Source of the DNA: CAYLPU01 sp964385635
GTDB taxonomy: Bacteria > Chloroflexota > Anaerolineae > B4-G1
Direction of reading: 5' to 3'
Assembly (NCBI GenBank): GCA_964385635.1
Contig: CAYLPU010000001.1
Span: 54,678 to 118,677, forward strand
Length of the DNA stretch: 64,000 bases
Shown: positions 17,250 to 25,258 of the stretch, in pieces
How positions within the stretch are numbered: the stretch's first letter is position 1
Layout of the letters: each line of letters begins with the position of its first letter
Notes under the pieces: model-generated
Seen by the model: the letters and a program-made list of their open reading frames with translations, nothing else
Told to the model about the DNA's origin: nothing
Databases searched by the model: none
Position numbers and translations under genes: made by a program

Positions 17250-18646
17250 GCCGACCGGATCAATCCCAACTTGCGCATCACCTTGGCAGGAGTGGCACGG
17301 CGGACCCGCTGCCACTGCTGGCTCACCCAGCGCTTGAAACCATTAAAGGGCTTGCGGCGTTGGCTCTCCGCCATCGCCCACTTGAGGAATTCGTAGTCCT
17401 GCCCCTTGATCTTGGGCTCGGTGGGGTTGCGACGGTAAGAGTCGTAGTCAGTGATGCGGCTCAGATCGTGCTCGACCGAGTAGTCGTACAGATCGGTGCC
17501 GGGGTGGGGAGTGAAGAAGGCCGGGCTGTAGTAATCTGGGTCTATCTCCTTCATCAGCCGCACCGTGTCCATCACTTCCTCTCTGGTCTCTGTCGGCATC
17601 CCCATCATATAGTTGGCCCATACAGAGACGCCGTACTTGCGACATACGCGGGCGGCCTGCCGGTTCTGCTCCACCGTCGTGCCCTTGCGGATGAACTTGA
17701 GGACACGGTCGTTGCCACTTTCGAAACCGATGAAGTAGCCGCGCAGCCCGGCCCCGACCATGCGCGCCACCATATCCTCGTGCTTGACCAGAATGTCAGC
17801 GCGGGTCTGGCAGAAGAAGGGCTGGGTGAAGCCATGCTCTTTATACTCCGCGGTGAACTCGATCACCCACTCACGGTCCTCCGTCAGGCAGTCATCGTGG
17901 AACATAAACGAGGCGAAGTGATACCGCTCACGCAGCACCTTCAGTTCGGCGATGACGTTGGCGACGGAACGGCGACGGGTGCGTTTGCCGAAGATGTAGT
18001 CCTCCCCCGGTTTGCAGAAGGCGCAGTTGTAGAGACAGCCCCGCCCAGCGATAACGGTGACAAACGGCGGTGGAAGTTCCTCGACGAAGGGAACTTCGGG
18101 CGAATCGAGGTCATAACCCCATCTCCGCCATTCATTCAAGAACAGGTCTCGGTCGGCGAAGGGAATGGCGTCAAGGTCGGGCGTCTCACCGCGCAGCACG
18201 CGATGGGGGGGCGGATTGCCCTCCTCTACGGAACGCAGCAGTTTGGGAAAGGTCACTTCCCCCTCCTGGGTCACCAGATAATCCACATGGGGGACGCGCA
18301 ATGAGTCCTCCAGCGCAATGGTGACGTGGGGACCGCCGATGACAGTGACAATCTCGGGTTTGACCTCTTTGGCGATGGCTATCGCCTGGCGAGCCGGATT
18401 GTAGTCCACGCTCATCATCGTCACGCCAATGACGTCCGGATCCCGCTCTGCCAGTATCTCCCGGAACTGGTCCCAACCGGAGAGAGCCCGTAGGTCAATC
18501 AGGCCCACCTCAAACCCCTGGGCCCTGGCCGCCGCGCTGAGGGAGGCCAGGCCGTGGGAGATCCAACCGGCGTCCATCCCTTGCTTGAGGGACTCAAAGC
18601 CCCTGCCGGCGACGCCGGGGTAAATGAGGGTCGTCTTCAAGGTCAT
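17237..18646 (-). CDS. B12-binding radical SAM protein
   Basis: The N-terminal half (residues about 5-140) is a cobalamin-binding Rossmann-like domain (DVIGVTMMSVDYN, VIGGPHVT). The radical-SAM core carries the [4Fe-4S] motif in GRGCLYNCAFCKPGED near residue 204, followed by a half TIM-barrel and a C-terminal extension. The group includes BchE/HpnP/P-methylase-like enzymes; the substrate cannot be assigned. The ATG at 18646 was preferred to a TTG nine bases upstream, with AAGG before it. It lies 12 bp after the SufR-like gene and is probably co-transcribed, linking it to Fe-S status. The B12 supply genes near 57-64 kb may serve it. Confidence 0.9.
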   Translation of the reverse strand: MTLKTTLIYPGVAGRGFESLKQGMDAGWISHGLASLSAAARAQGFEVGLIDLRALSGWDQFREILAERDPDVIGVTMMSVDYNPARQAIAIAKEVKPEIVTVIGGPHVTIALEDSLRVPHVDYLVTQEGEVTFPKLLRSVEEGNPPPHRVLRGETPDLDAIPFADRDLFLNEWRRWGYDLDSPEVPFVEELPPPFVTVIAGRGCLYNCAFCKPGEDYIFGKRTRRRSVANVIAELKVLRERYHFASFMFHDDCLTEDREWVIEFTAEYKEHGFTQPFFCQTRADILVKHEDMVARMVGAGLRGYFIGFESGNDRVLKFIRKGTTVEQNRQAARVCRKYGVSVWANYMMGMPTETREEVMDTVRLMKEIDPDYYSPAFFTPHPGTDLYDYSVEHDLSRITDYDSYRRNPTEPKIKGQDYEFLKWAMAESQRRKPFNGFKRWVSQQWQRVRRATPAKVMRKLGLIRSAQPA

Positions 18647-18658
18647 TTTTCGCAACCT

Positions 18659-19312
18659 TCACAAGGACGGCTGAACGCTTGCTGATCGGGTTGCCCGACG
18701 GGGGGAGACTACATAGGTGCACTGGTGCTCGCCCTGGGCTGCCCAGGCGATGCGCTGGGGAGGCGTGCCCAGAAGGCGAGTGATCATGATTATGTCTATT
18801 GTGCACACCTCGTGATGCTGACGGGCCACGCGTTCGTAAGGGCAATTGGTGATGTAGAGCAAGTACTCATTGTCATTGCGCTGTTCCCAACGGGCTAGAT
18901 ACCCGCGATCATTCAAGAATTCGACAGTAGCGACCAATCTTGCCTCGAAATCACCCCCCCCAGGGAGGATGGCCTGGTCGGCGATATGCTCCCCGATGTT
19001 CTTCATCATCTGATTCACTTCGGCAGGAGACAGATGCAACCGCACCTCGCTGAGGATCAGATTGACCAGATGACCATACCTCTTGGGGAAGAAGGTGCTG
19101 GCCTTTTCGGCCAGGGTATAGACGTACCTGGGACGGCCAGGGGCTTTACGTCGGCGCACGATAGGGGCTGCAACGAGCCCTTCTCTATGCAGGATTTCCA
19201 GATGGTGGCGCACGGTGACAGCGGTCAGGCCCAGTTCATGACTCAACTCGGCAACCGTTGCCTGGTGGCGTTCCTTTAGAATCCTCAAAATGTGCTCTCG
19301 GGTGACTTGCAT
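18659..19312 (-). CDS. SufR-like iron-sulphur cluster transcription regulator
   Basis: 217 residues. An N-terminal winged helix-turn-helix (ATVAELSHELGLTAVTVRHH, residues about 18-37) with a wing ending in GRPRYVYTL is followed by an effector domain. The C-terminal part has three cysteines spaced C-x12-C-x27-C (NCPY, HEVC, HQC). To my knowledge this is the spacing of the cluster-binding cysteines of cyanobacterial SufR. The protein probably senses Fe-S or redox state. A near-consensus promoter lies upstream. The start is the ATG preceding QVTREHILRIL; an in-frame extension of about 85 codons would begin far upstream of that promoter and is rejected. It is likely in an operon with the radical-SAM gene. 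Confidence 0.82.
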   Translation of the reverse strand: MQVTREHILRILKERHQATVAELSHELGLTAVTVRHHLEILHREGLVAAPIVRRRKAPGRPRYVYTLAEKASTFFPKRYGHLVNLILSEVRLHLSPAEVNQMMKNIGEHIADQAILPGGGDFEARLVATVEFLNDRGYLARWEQRNDNEYLLYITNCPYERVARQHHEVCTIDIIMITRLLGTPPQRIAWAAQGEHQCTYVVSPRRATRSASVQPSL

Positions 19313-19352
19313 GGCTCTGCTTCCTTCCAGGGACCTTTTAAGCAGGGCGCAC

Positions 19353-19381
19353 ATTCTAACACGGCCCCCATAGTTTGTCAA
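19353..19381 (-). promoter_or_regulatory. Promoter of the SufR-like/radical-SAM unit
   Basis: On the minus strand, TTGACA (19381-19376) and TAGAAT (19358-19353) are exactly 17 bp apart. The start codon at 19312 is about 35 nt after the predicted transcription start. Confidence 0.75.
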
Positions 19382-19478
19382 ATTATCATCATCATAATTC
19401 GGCCAGTACGTTGAACCGGAAACTGGCCCCGACAGAATGATAAATGGCCTTATTACCCCCACTCGCCCGTCGCGGAAG

Positions 19479-19507
19479 TTGCCCAATTCTGGAAAACAGT
19501 GTAGAAT
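19479..19507 (+). promoter_or_regulatory. Promoter of the small gene-ricT unit
   Basis: TTGCCC (19479-19484) and TAGAAT (19502-19507) with a 17-bp spacer. The next ATG is only 10 nt beyond the -10 box, so the transcript would be nearly leaderless. Confidence 0.55.
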
Positions 19508-19517
19508 GACACCTCGT

Positions 19518-19721
19518 ATGATCCATTTCTGCCTACTTCGCAGGTTAGTGCGCCTGGTTATAGACAACGTCTACGAGTTGGCCGATTTCAAGCGGTCATT
19601 CCTGTGGGACCTGGATCGGCTGGCGAAGCCACTGGCGTATCACGCCGAGATTCACCCCACTAAACACGCAGCCGAACAAGCAGCACGGGAACGGAAGACT
19701 GCCAAGAAGAAGAAGAAATGA
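19518..19721 (+). CDS. Small basic protein of unknown function upstream of ricT
   Basis: A 67-residue protein with a hydrophobic/basic start (MIHFCLLRRLVRLVIDNVY), a middle LADFKRSFLWDLDRL and a Lys-rich tail ending in KKKKK. No family recognised. The case for translation is the ATGA overlap of its stop with the ricT start and a promoter directly ahead of its ATG. A longer frame to 19437 exists but would start upstream of the promoter. Confidence 0.5.
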   Translation: MIHFCLLRRLVRLVIDNVYELADFKRSFLWDLDRLAKPLAYHAEIHPTKHAAEQAARERKTAKKKKK

Positions 19722-20563
19722 CTCAAACTCCGGACCCCAAGTCCCGAATCCCGAATCCCGAGCCCAGAGTTGCGGGCATACGCTTCCAACCTATGGGCAA
19801 GGTCTACCACTTCGACGCCAGCGCCCGCCAGGACCTGCAACCGGGTGATTTCGTCATCGTCGAGACAGCGCGTGGCAAACAGTTAGGAGAGGTGGTCGGC
19901 GTGTGGCCTTCGCGCGAGGGCGAGGATAGGGAAAGTCTCAAGCCGGTGCAGCGGCAGGCCACTGGTCGTGATTTGGCGTTACGCCAGCAGTGGCAGAGAA
20001 AAGAGGAAGAAGCGCTGATCGCTGCCCGTGAAGCGGCGAAGCGGTCGGGCCTACCTATCAAGATCGTCGTTGCCGAGTACACCTTTGATGGCCAACGATT
20101 GACGCTGCTATACGCGAGTGATGAGAAGGAGTTGGGCCTCAGCAAATTGTTGCAGCGATTACAGCGTACGCTGGGTGTCCGTGTGGATTTGCGACGGATC
20201 GGCCCGCGCGACCAGGCCAAACTAATGGGCGGCTATGGCGCTTGTGGCGAGTTGCGCTGTTGCTCCCGCTTCCTTTCAGAGTTCAGCCCTGTCTCCATCA
20301 AAATGGCCAAGACGCAAGGGGTGTCGCTTAGTCCCTCGGAGATCACGGGGATGTGTGGGCGGTTGCGCTGTTGCCTCGTCTACGAGCATGAGCAGTACGT
20401 GGAGGCGTGTCGGGTGATGCCCCGGCGCAAGAAGCGCGTGCGAACACCCTACGGTGAGGGGAAGGTGGTGGACCTGCTGCCGTTGAAGGGGGTAGTCGTT
20501 GTCCAGGTTGAAGACCGGCGCATAGAACTGCTGGTTGAAGAGATAGAGTCGATCTCGTCATAA
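19718..20563 (+). CDS. ricT: PSP1-domain regulatory protein RicT (YaaT)
   Basis: 281 residues, PSP1 family. In Bacillus, RicT (YaaT) joins RicA and RicF in an Fe-S complex that stimulates RNase Y-dependent mRNA processing. Seen here: the N-terminal beta domain (DFVIVETARGKQLGEVVGV), the helical middle, and the cysteine clusters ACGELRCCSRF and MCGRLRCCLVYE that bind clusters in relatives. The first 17 residues (PDPKSRIPNPEPR) derive from a simple repeat of the unit CCCGAAT and look like a recent in-frame extension. Its start overlaps the preceding small gene. Confidence 0.9.
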   Translation: MTQTPDPKSRIPNPEPRVAGIRFQPMGKVYHFDASARQDLQPGDFVIVETARGKQLGEVVGVWPSREGEDRESLKPVQRQATGRDLALRQQWQRKEEEALIAAREAAKRSGLPIKIVVAEYTFDGQRLTLLYASDEKELGLSKLLQRLQRTLGVRVDLRRIGPRDQAKLMGGYGACGELRCCSRFLSEFSPVSIKMAKTQGVSLSPSEITGMCGRLRCCLVYEHEQYVEACRVMPRRKKRVRTPYGEGKVVDLLPLKGVVVVQVEDRRIELLVEEIESISS

Positions 20564-20593
20564 TGCTCGACGGTCAAAAAAGATGGAGGTCTG

Positions 20594-20621
20594 AGGCCAC
20601 ACTCGCTTGCGAGCATGGCCT
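20594..20621. other. Imperfect hairpin after ricT
   Basis: AGGCCA (20594-20599) pairs with TGGCCT (20616-20621), enclosing CTCGC/GCGAG. There is no clear T-run, so a terminator role is possible but not shown. Confidence 0.35.
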
Positions 20622-20644
20622 TGTCTTCGGGTTGGGAGGGGTAG

Positions 20645-20752
20645 CGCGGGCTGAACGCGCCCCATCACAACCCACACTTCGATTTTGACGAGGACGCGCT
20701 GCCGCTGGGTGTGGCAGTCATGATGCAGGCCCTGGCGCACTACTTGTTGTGA
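20645..20752 (+). pseudogene. C-terminal remnant of an M20D-type amidohydrolase
   Basis: A stop-to-stop frame of 35 codons encodes HHNPHFDFDEDALPLGVAV followed by MMQALAHYLL, which matches the conserved C-terminus of M20D amidohydrolases (N-acyl-amino-acid/hippurate hydrolases). The upstream part is missing: an in-frame stop lies at 20642-20644 and no catalytic domain is found before it. I read it as a decayed gene end left by a deletion between ricT and the next gene. Confidence 0.6.
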
Positions 20753-20767
20753 GGCGGTGGAAGGACA

Positions 20768-21454
20768 ATGACTCAGGCAGGTCCTCTTCGCTGGCGTACT
20801 GGCGCAGGCTGGCTGGTGTTGGCTGGTGGTGGAAAGTGGGAGGAAGGCGAGACAGGAGCGATAGACGCCGCTGCGTTGGGCTGGGCGGATCTCGATCGGC
20901 CGGTGGCCTTGCTCCCTACCGCTGGTGGTTCGACCGCTGAGGGCGAGGCGTTGCTTGATTCACTCGCGGACCTGGGCGGGCCCGGTGGTTATGTCGTGCC
21001 TATCTTTGACGCCGCTAGCGCGCAGCGGGCGGAAAACTGCCGTCTCCTGGCCCAGGCCGGGTTAGTTTACATCGGTGATGGTCCCGACACGCTGGGGCTG
21101 GTGTGGGCACTACGCGGGAGTCCGGCGCTGAGGGCGCTGGCTCAGGCATTCGACGATGGTGCAGTGGTCGTAGGGATGGGTGCGGGGGCCATCGCGCTAG
21201 GCGAGTGGGCCGCCGATTGTGATAATCCCGAGCGGGCCGAGCCTGGCTGGGGTTGGCTGCCAGATGTTATCGTCGAGCCCCACTTTATCGGGACTGAGGC
21301 TACTGGCTGGCTGCAGAGACTCCTGGCCGCGCGCCCGGATTGCCTGGGGCTGGGTATTCCCGAGCGGGTGGCGTTGGCGCTGGGACCCGATGGACGAGTG
21401 GAGACAGTGGGTCCGGGACAGGTCACGGTGGTATTAGGTAAGGTGGGTGAATGA
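20768..21454 (+). CDS. S51-like (cyanophycinase/dipeptidase E fold) protein with altered nucleophile
   Basis: 228 residues with the class-I-glutamine-amidotransferase-like fold of peptidase family S51: LVLAGGGKWEEGE at the N-terminus, PTAGGSTAEGEALLD, the strand VYIGDGPDTLGLV, and the nucleophile elbow VVVGMGAGAIALGEW. Active relatives have G-x-S-A-G-A at this elbow; here Ser is replaced by Gly, so peptidase activity is doubtful. GGAAGGA precedes the ATG. It stands alone after the amidohydrolase remnant. A carbohydrate- or peptide-binding role is possible but unsupported. Confidence 0.75.
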   Translation: MTQAGPLRWRTGAGWLVLAGGGKWEEGETGAIDAAALGWADLDRPVALLPTAGGSTAEGEALLDSLADLGGPGGYVVPIFDAASAQRAENCRLLAQAGLVYIGDGPDTLGLVWALRGSPALRALAQAFDDGAVVVGMGAGAIALGEWAADCDNPERAEPGWGWLPDVIVEPHFIGTEATGWLQRLLAARPDCLGLGIPERVALALGPDGRVETVGPGQVTVVLGKVGE

Positions 21455-21466
21455 GGGGCCAGAGGG

Positions 21467-21499
21467 GGAACGCTGGTAAAAGCGGTACGTTCCATTTTA
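21467..21499 (+). terminator. Weak terminator candidate
   Basis: GGAACG (21467-21472) pairs with CGTTCC (21488-21493), followed by ATTTTAG, just past the S51-like gene. The stem is short and the T-run weak. Confidence 0.35.
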
Positions 21500-21583
21500 G
21501 CCCATTTCTAATTGTATTGTTACCCCAATCTGACCCTGCATCAGTATAATTAGGTAAGCACGTGAAATAGTATCATTGTCCTA

Positions 21584-21613
21584 TAGACATTTGGTCTTGT
21601 CATGTTGTATAAT
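21584..21613 (+). promoter_or_regulatory. Candidate promoter of the pilin gene
   Basis: TAGACA (21584-21589) and TATAAT (21608-21613) with an 18-bp spacer, about 45 bp before the pilin start. Another TATAAT at 21545-21550 has no good -35 box. Confidence 0.45.
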
Positions 21614-21657
21614 GGAATTGGTCTGAACCGTGCAGGTGATGGAAGGGGGTGATACCG

Positions 21658-21804
21658 GTGCTCTTTGTATTGCGTGAACGTGGGCAGGGGCTAGTCGAGT
21701 ATGCTCTGATTCTCGTCCTGGTTGCTTTGATTGTGATCGTCATTCTGGCTCTGCTCGGCCCTGCAATCGGCAATGTGTTCAGTAACGTGGTTGCATCCAT
21801 CTAG
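21658..21804 (+). CDS. Flp/Fap-type pilin
   Basis: A 48-residue protein with the type-IVb (Flp) pilin core: a short basic leader (LFVLRERGQG), the Glu5-like residue in GLVEYALILVLVALI and one hydrophobic helix ending in GPAIGNVFSNVVASI. It starts with GTG, preceded by GGAAGGGGGTG. Such pilins are cleaved after the Gly and assembled by Tad machinery. No tadA, tadB or prepilin peptidase lies in the window, so the assembly system must be elsewhere. The gene is solitary between convergent and divergent neighbours. Confidence 0.8.
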   Translation: MLFVLRERGQGLVEYALILVLVALIVIVILALLGPAIGNVFSNVVASI

Positions 21805-21866
21805 CGCTCGTTTGCCAGCCCTGCAGGAGTCTCCCCTGGTGTGGGTAGGCTCCTATAGGTAGAATC

Positions 21867-23213
21867 TCAGGAAATAAGTTCTTCCAGCAGCGCGGCGATG
21901 TACTGGGTGCCGGCGATGAAGTCGGCGATGTGGATGTGCTCGTCGGGGGCGTGGATGCGAGAGCCAGCATAGCCCACGCCCGCGGTAACCATTGGCACAC
22001 CGAACTGGCCACACAGTAAGTGCACCGGTCCGGTGCCGCTCATCATCGGGATGAGCGCAGGGTGGTGACCGTAGATGTACTCGGCGGCGCGCACGGCGGC
22101 CTGGACGAAGGGGAGCGCGGGGTCGCCCGCCGAGGGATGTTCACCATCGCTGGCGATGATCTCCACGTCACTGAAGCCCTGAGTGTCGAGATGGGCGCGC
22201 AGAAGCGCCAGAATCTGCGCGGGGTCCTGGTCGGGTACGAGGCGGAAGTCCATCTTGGCGTAAGCCTCACAGGGAAGCACAGTCTTGGAACCTGGGCCGC
22301 CGTACCCGGCGTGAAAGCCTTCCATGTTGCAGGTGGGGCCGAAGGTAACCTGTTCCTTGAGCAGGTTGCCGTTCAGTCCGCGCAGGAACCTATCCACGCC
22401 GTAGAGGGCACGAGTCTCTTCCTCCGGGTAATCCCACTCAGCGAGGGCCTGCCGTTGAGCGGGAGAGATGGGGCGCACGTCATCGTAGAAGCCAGGGATG
22501 CATACGTGCTCGTCGGGACCCTTGAGCGTGTTCAATGCCCACACGAGTCGCCAGACGGGGCTGACGACGACGGCGGCGAGGGCCGAGTGAAGATCACGGG
22601 CTGCCCCACGAGTGCGCAGCTCGACGTACAGCAACCCCTTGCAGCCCAGAGCGATCTCATACCGGTCGCGGGCGTCCTTGCCGCCGGCCTCCCACACACA
22701 ACCGTGGACCCCTTGCAGCAGGTCCGCATATCGCGCCACGAATTGCCCCAGGTGCGTGCTGCCGATCTCCTCTTCCCCCTCGATCACCCAGATGATATTT
22801 ATGGGCAGCGCCTCCCGATGCGCCAGGTATGCCTCCAGGGCACAAGCCCGCGAGACGATAGCGCCCTTGTTGTCGGCCGTGCCTCGGGCGTAGAGCCTGC
22901 CGTCGCGTATGTCCGGCTCGAATGGGGGCGTGGTCCACTCGTCGAGCGGGTCCACCGGTTGGACATCGTAGTGGTTGTAGAGCAGCAGGGTGCGCTGACC
23001 GTGGCCGGCCATCTGTCCCAGGATGACCGGTGCGCCGTCGGTGGGCACGAGTTCCACACTGAAGCCGACGTCGCGCAGCATCCCGGCTACCAGGTCGGCC
23101 ATCTCGGTCAGGCCCTCTCCCTGGGCAGAGATGCTGGGCTGGGCACAAGCGCGCCTCAAACGGGCCAGGTAGTCGTCGGTGTGAGCCTCGATGTAAGCAA
23201 AGATTTTCTCCAT
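21867..23213 (-). CDS. M20 family dipeptidase/metallopeptidase
   Basis: 448 residues, usual for M20/ArgE-type zinc dipeptidases. The di-zinc site is intact: H-x-D in LLYNHYDVQPVDP, bridging Asp in ARGTADNKGA, the catalytic Glu-Glu in VIEGEEEIGS, and a distal His in GSRIHAPDEHI. The inserted lid domain lies near residues 190-320. It is cytoplasmic, with no signal peptide. It follows the second peptide-binding lipoprotein on the same strand with a 48-bp gap, so imported dipeptides are plausible substrates. Confidence 0.93.
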   Translation of the reverse strand: MEKIFAYIEAHTDDYLARLRRACAQPSISAQGEGLTEMADLVAGMLRDVGFSVELVPTDGAPVILGQMAGHGQRTLLLYNHYDVQPVDPLDEWTTPPFEPDIRDGRLYARGTADNKGAIVSRACALEAYLAHREALPINIIWVIEGEEEIGSTHLGQFVARYADLLQGVHGCVWEAGGKDARDRYEIALGCKGLLYVELRTRGAARDLHSALAAVVVSPVWRLVWALNTLKGPDEHVCIPGFYDDVRPISPAQRQALAEWDYPEEETRALYGVDRFLRGLNGNLLKEQVTFGPTCNMEGFHAGYGGPGSKTVLPCEAYAKMDFRLVPDQDPAQILALLRAHLDTQGFSDVEIIASDGEHPSAGDPALPFVQAAVRAAEYIYGHHPALIPMMSGTGPVHLLCGQFGVPMVTAGVGYAGSRIHAPDEHIHIADFIAGTQYIAALLEELIS

Positions 23214-23261
23214 TTTAATCTCCTTGTGTGAAATCCCTGTGTGAGCCTGTGTGAAGTGGGG

Positions 23262-25151
23262 TCACGGCTGCAGATCAAGTTGTTCAATGTTCCAGAGCTC
23301 GGAGGCTTGGGTGGGGTCGGGAACCAGACCGATGACCGGGGCGCGGGCGAGCGTGACCTTCGGACGCTGAAAGAGCGGCAACACCGGCAATCGTTCGGAA
23401 AAGATGCGCTGAGCCTCAGCGTGTCCGGCGGCGTAGCGCTCACTGCCGGGAGGGGCCTCCAGCGCGGCCAGGCAGGCGGTGTCGTATTTGTCGTCGAGGA
23501 GGCCAGTGACGTTGGGCCTGTCCCAGCGGCCCGCGTCGGGCATCTGACTGCTCAGGAACAGGTCGCACAGAGAATCGAATGTGGCGCGCCAGGAGAATTG
23601 CGCCAGGTCGAACCGCCGGCCAAAGAGCACCCCTTCCGGTCCAGGGGCGAAGAGCGCCTCAGGGGACATGGTCTCTACGCTGACCTGGATGCCGCACGCG
23701 GCCAGGTAAGCCTGGATGAGTTGGGCTACCTGAACACGCAGTGGATCGTCGGTTGTGTGGTAGGTGACCTGGAGCGGTGTGCCGTCAGCGATGCCAGGGA
23801 TGGTATGAGCCTCGCGCACGCCGTCTCCATCTTCGTCGTACCAGCCAGCATTTGCCAGGAGCGTTTGTCCCGCCGCCAAGTCATGCCCCCAGGTGGTCAG
23901 CACGCTGCCCGCGTAGAGGGGGTGTTCAGGAGGAAGATAGCTGTGTGACACCCGGCCGGGCAACCACGGTATCTGATTTGCCACTGTCTGCCGGTCTATG
24001 CACAGCGCGACTGCCTGTCGCACCCGCACGTCCTCGAAGAAGTCGGGTCGGTCGTAGCCGATGGCCGGGCTGATGCCGAAGGCCAGGAGTTCCCAGCGGG
24101 CGTCGTGGGTGGAGAGCGTCTTGATCTGAGGCTGGTCGAGGAGTGCGGAGCGCACCGCGTCTGCAGCATCGTGCGTGACCACGTCGCAGCGACCTGCCAG
24201 AAGTTCCCTGGCCAACGTGGCCGGGTCGGGGATGAAGCGAAAAGTGACCTCGTCCAACCGTGGCAGCCCCTCTGGGGCGCGGAAGTAGATGGGGTTGCGC
24301 ACGACGGTGATATGGTCGCCGTCCGCCCATTCGCGGAGGATGAATGGCCCCCAGCCCAGGGGTTGCCGCGTCGCGATGTCGGCGCTGAGCAACTCTGCGG
24401 CGGAAAGGTGTCCCCAGGCATGACGGGGCAACGGGTGCCAAAAATTGAGGAAGTAGGCGTGATCCAGAAATCCAGGGACGCCGCTCCATACGACAGTGTG
24501 CACGTCCACGGCGCGGTAACCAGCGGTGCGCTCGATGGTGCGGTTGTCGGTGGGGGTGGCCAGATCGGCGGCAAGTTCGAAGGAGAACACCGAATCGTCG
24601 GCGGTGAGCAGTATGCCGTCGGACCAGTAGAGATCGGGTTGGAGAGTGAAGGTGACAATCATCCGCTGCATCAAGATGGACGTGCCGCCGAAGGTCACGC
24701 GCCGTCTATCGGCGTCCTTGGTCACCACACCGGGTGACAGTTCGACCACCTCTCCACTGGTAGCGAGCACGCGGTCGCCGGTCTGGACGGTGACCGTCTC
24801 TGTAGTGGCGTTGCCGTTGGCGAGTCCGGGGATGTCGGTGAGGATGACCGGCTGGTAGGTGTAGTTACGGCTGTCCAGTGGCCCGTCGTAGATGGCCTGC
24901 CAGACGTGTCGGGCGGCTAAGTCGTCAGTGCCATAGAGGTAGAGGCTGTCGGGCTCGTCGGGCAGGCAGACGGTGAGGGTTTTGGGTTCGGGTGTGGGAG
25001 ATGGGGTGAGGGTCGGGGTAAGAGTCGGAGACATGGTCGGCTCCGCGCACGCGGCACAGAGGGTCAGGATGACCAGGATAGCGAGTGACGCGGGGGTTTT
25101 CAAGATTGCAGATTGCGGATTGCAGATTGCGCCCAATTTACCGTTTACCAA
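23262..25151 (-). CDS. Peptide ABC transporter substrate-binding lipoprotein, paralogue
   Basis: Paralogue of the lipoprotein at 11066-12979, sharing blocks such as the C-x-x-DEPDSLYLYG start of the mature domain, the PLGWGPFILREW region and DVRVRQAVALCIDRQTV. The lipobox is LCAAC with Cys35; a Thr/Pro-rich spacer follows. The first 18 residues (NPQSAILK portion) come from a GATTGCG-type simple repeat, so the signal peptide may start later or the gene may have gained a new 5' end. It is the upstream gene of an M20 dipeptidase operon and shares a divergent promoter region with mutM. Confidence 0.9.
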   Translation of the reverse strand: MVNGKLGAICNPQSAILKTPASLAILVILTLCAACAEPTMSPTLTPTLTPSPTPEPKTLTVCLPDEPDSLYLYGTDDLAARHVWQAIYDGPLDSRNYTYQPVILTDIPGLANGNATTETVTVQTGDRVLATSGEVVELSPGVVTKDADRRRVTFGGTSILMQRMIVTFTLQPDLYWSDGILLTADDSVFSFELAADLATPTDNRTIERTAGYRAVDVHTVVWSGVPGFLDHAYFLNFWHPLPRHAWGHLSAAELLSADIATRQPLGWGPFILREWADGDHITVVRNPIYFRAPEGLPRLDEVTFRFIPDPATLARELLAGRCDVVTHDAADAVRSALLDQPQIKTLSTHDARWELLAFGISPAIGYDRPDFFEDVRVRQAVALCIDRQTVANQIPWLPGRVSHSYLPPEHPLYAGSVLTTWGHDLAAGQTLLANAGWYDEDGDGVREAHTIPGIADGTPLQVTYHTTDDPLRVQVAQLIQAYLAACGIQVSVETMSPEALFAPGPEGVLFGRRFDLAQFSWRATFDSLCDLFLSSQMPDAGRWDRPNVTGLLDDKYDTACLAALEAPPGSERYAAGHAEAQRIFSERLPVLPLFQRPKVTLARAPVIGLVPDPTQASELWNIEQLDLQP

Positions 25152-25183
25152 TCAGCCCGTTTGCCAGGCCACAATATAGCCAT

Positions 25184-25212
25184 ATTCTACTTTTCGACAC
25201 AACTCTTGTCAA
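25184..25212 (-). promoter_or_regulatory. Promoter of the binding-protein/M20 unit
   Basis: Minus-strand TTGACA (25212-25207) and TAGAAT (25189-25184) with a 17-bp spacer. Its -35 box is only 8 bp from that of the divergent mutM promoter. Confidence 0.75.
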
Positions 25213-25220
25213 GCACCATT

Positions 25221-25249
25221 TTGACAGTCAGAGCGACCACGCTTATAAT
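25221..25249 (+). promoter_or_regulatory. Consensus promoter of mutM
   Basis: Perfect TTGACA (25221-25226), 17-bp spacer, perfect TATAAT (25244-25249). The mutM ATG begins 10 nt after the -10 box, so the mRNA should have a leader of about 3 nt or none. Confidence 0.85.
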
Positions 25250-25258
25250 GATCGCGCT

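Noticed and set aside
18659..19567. Longer 302-codon version of the SufR-like protein
   Set aside because: The extra N-terminus would start upstream of the gene's own -35 box and has no domain; the HTH begins right after the internal ATG.
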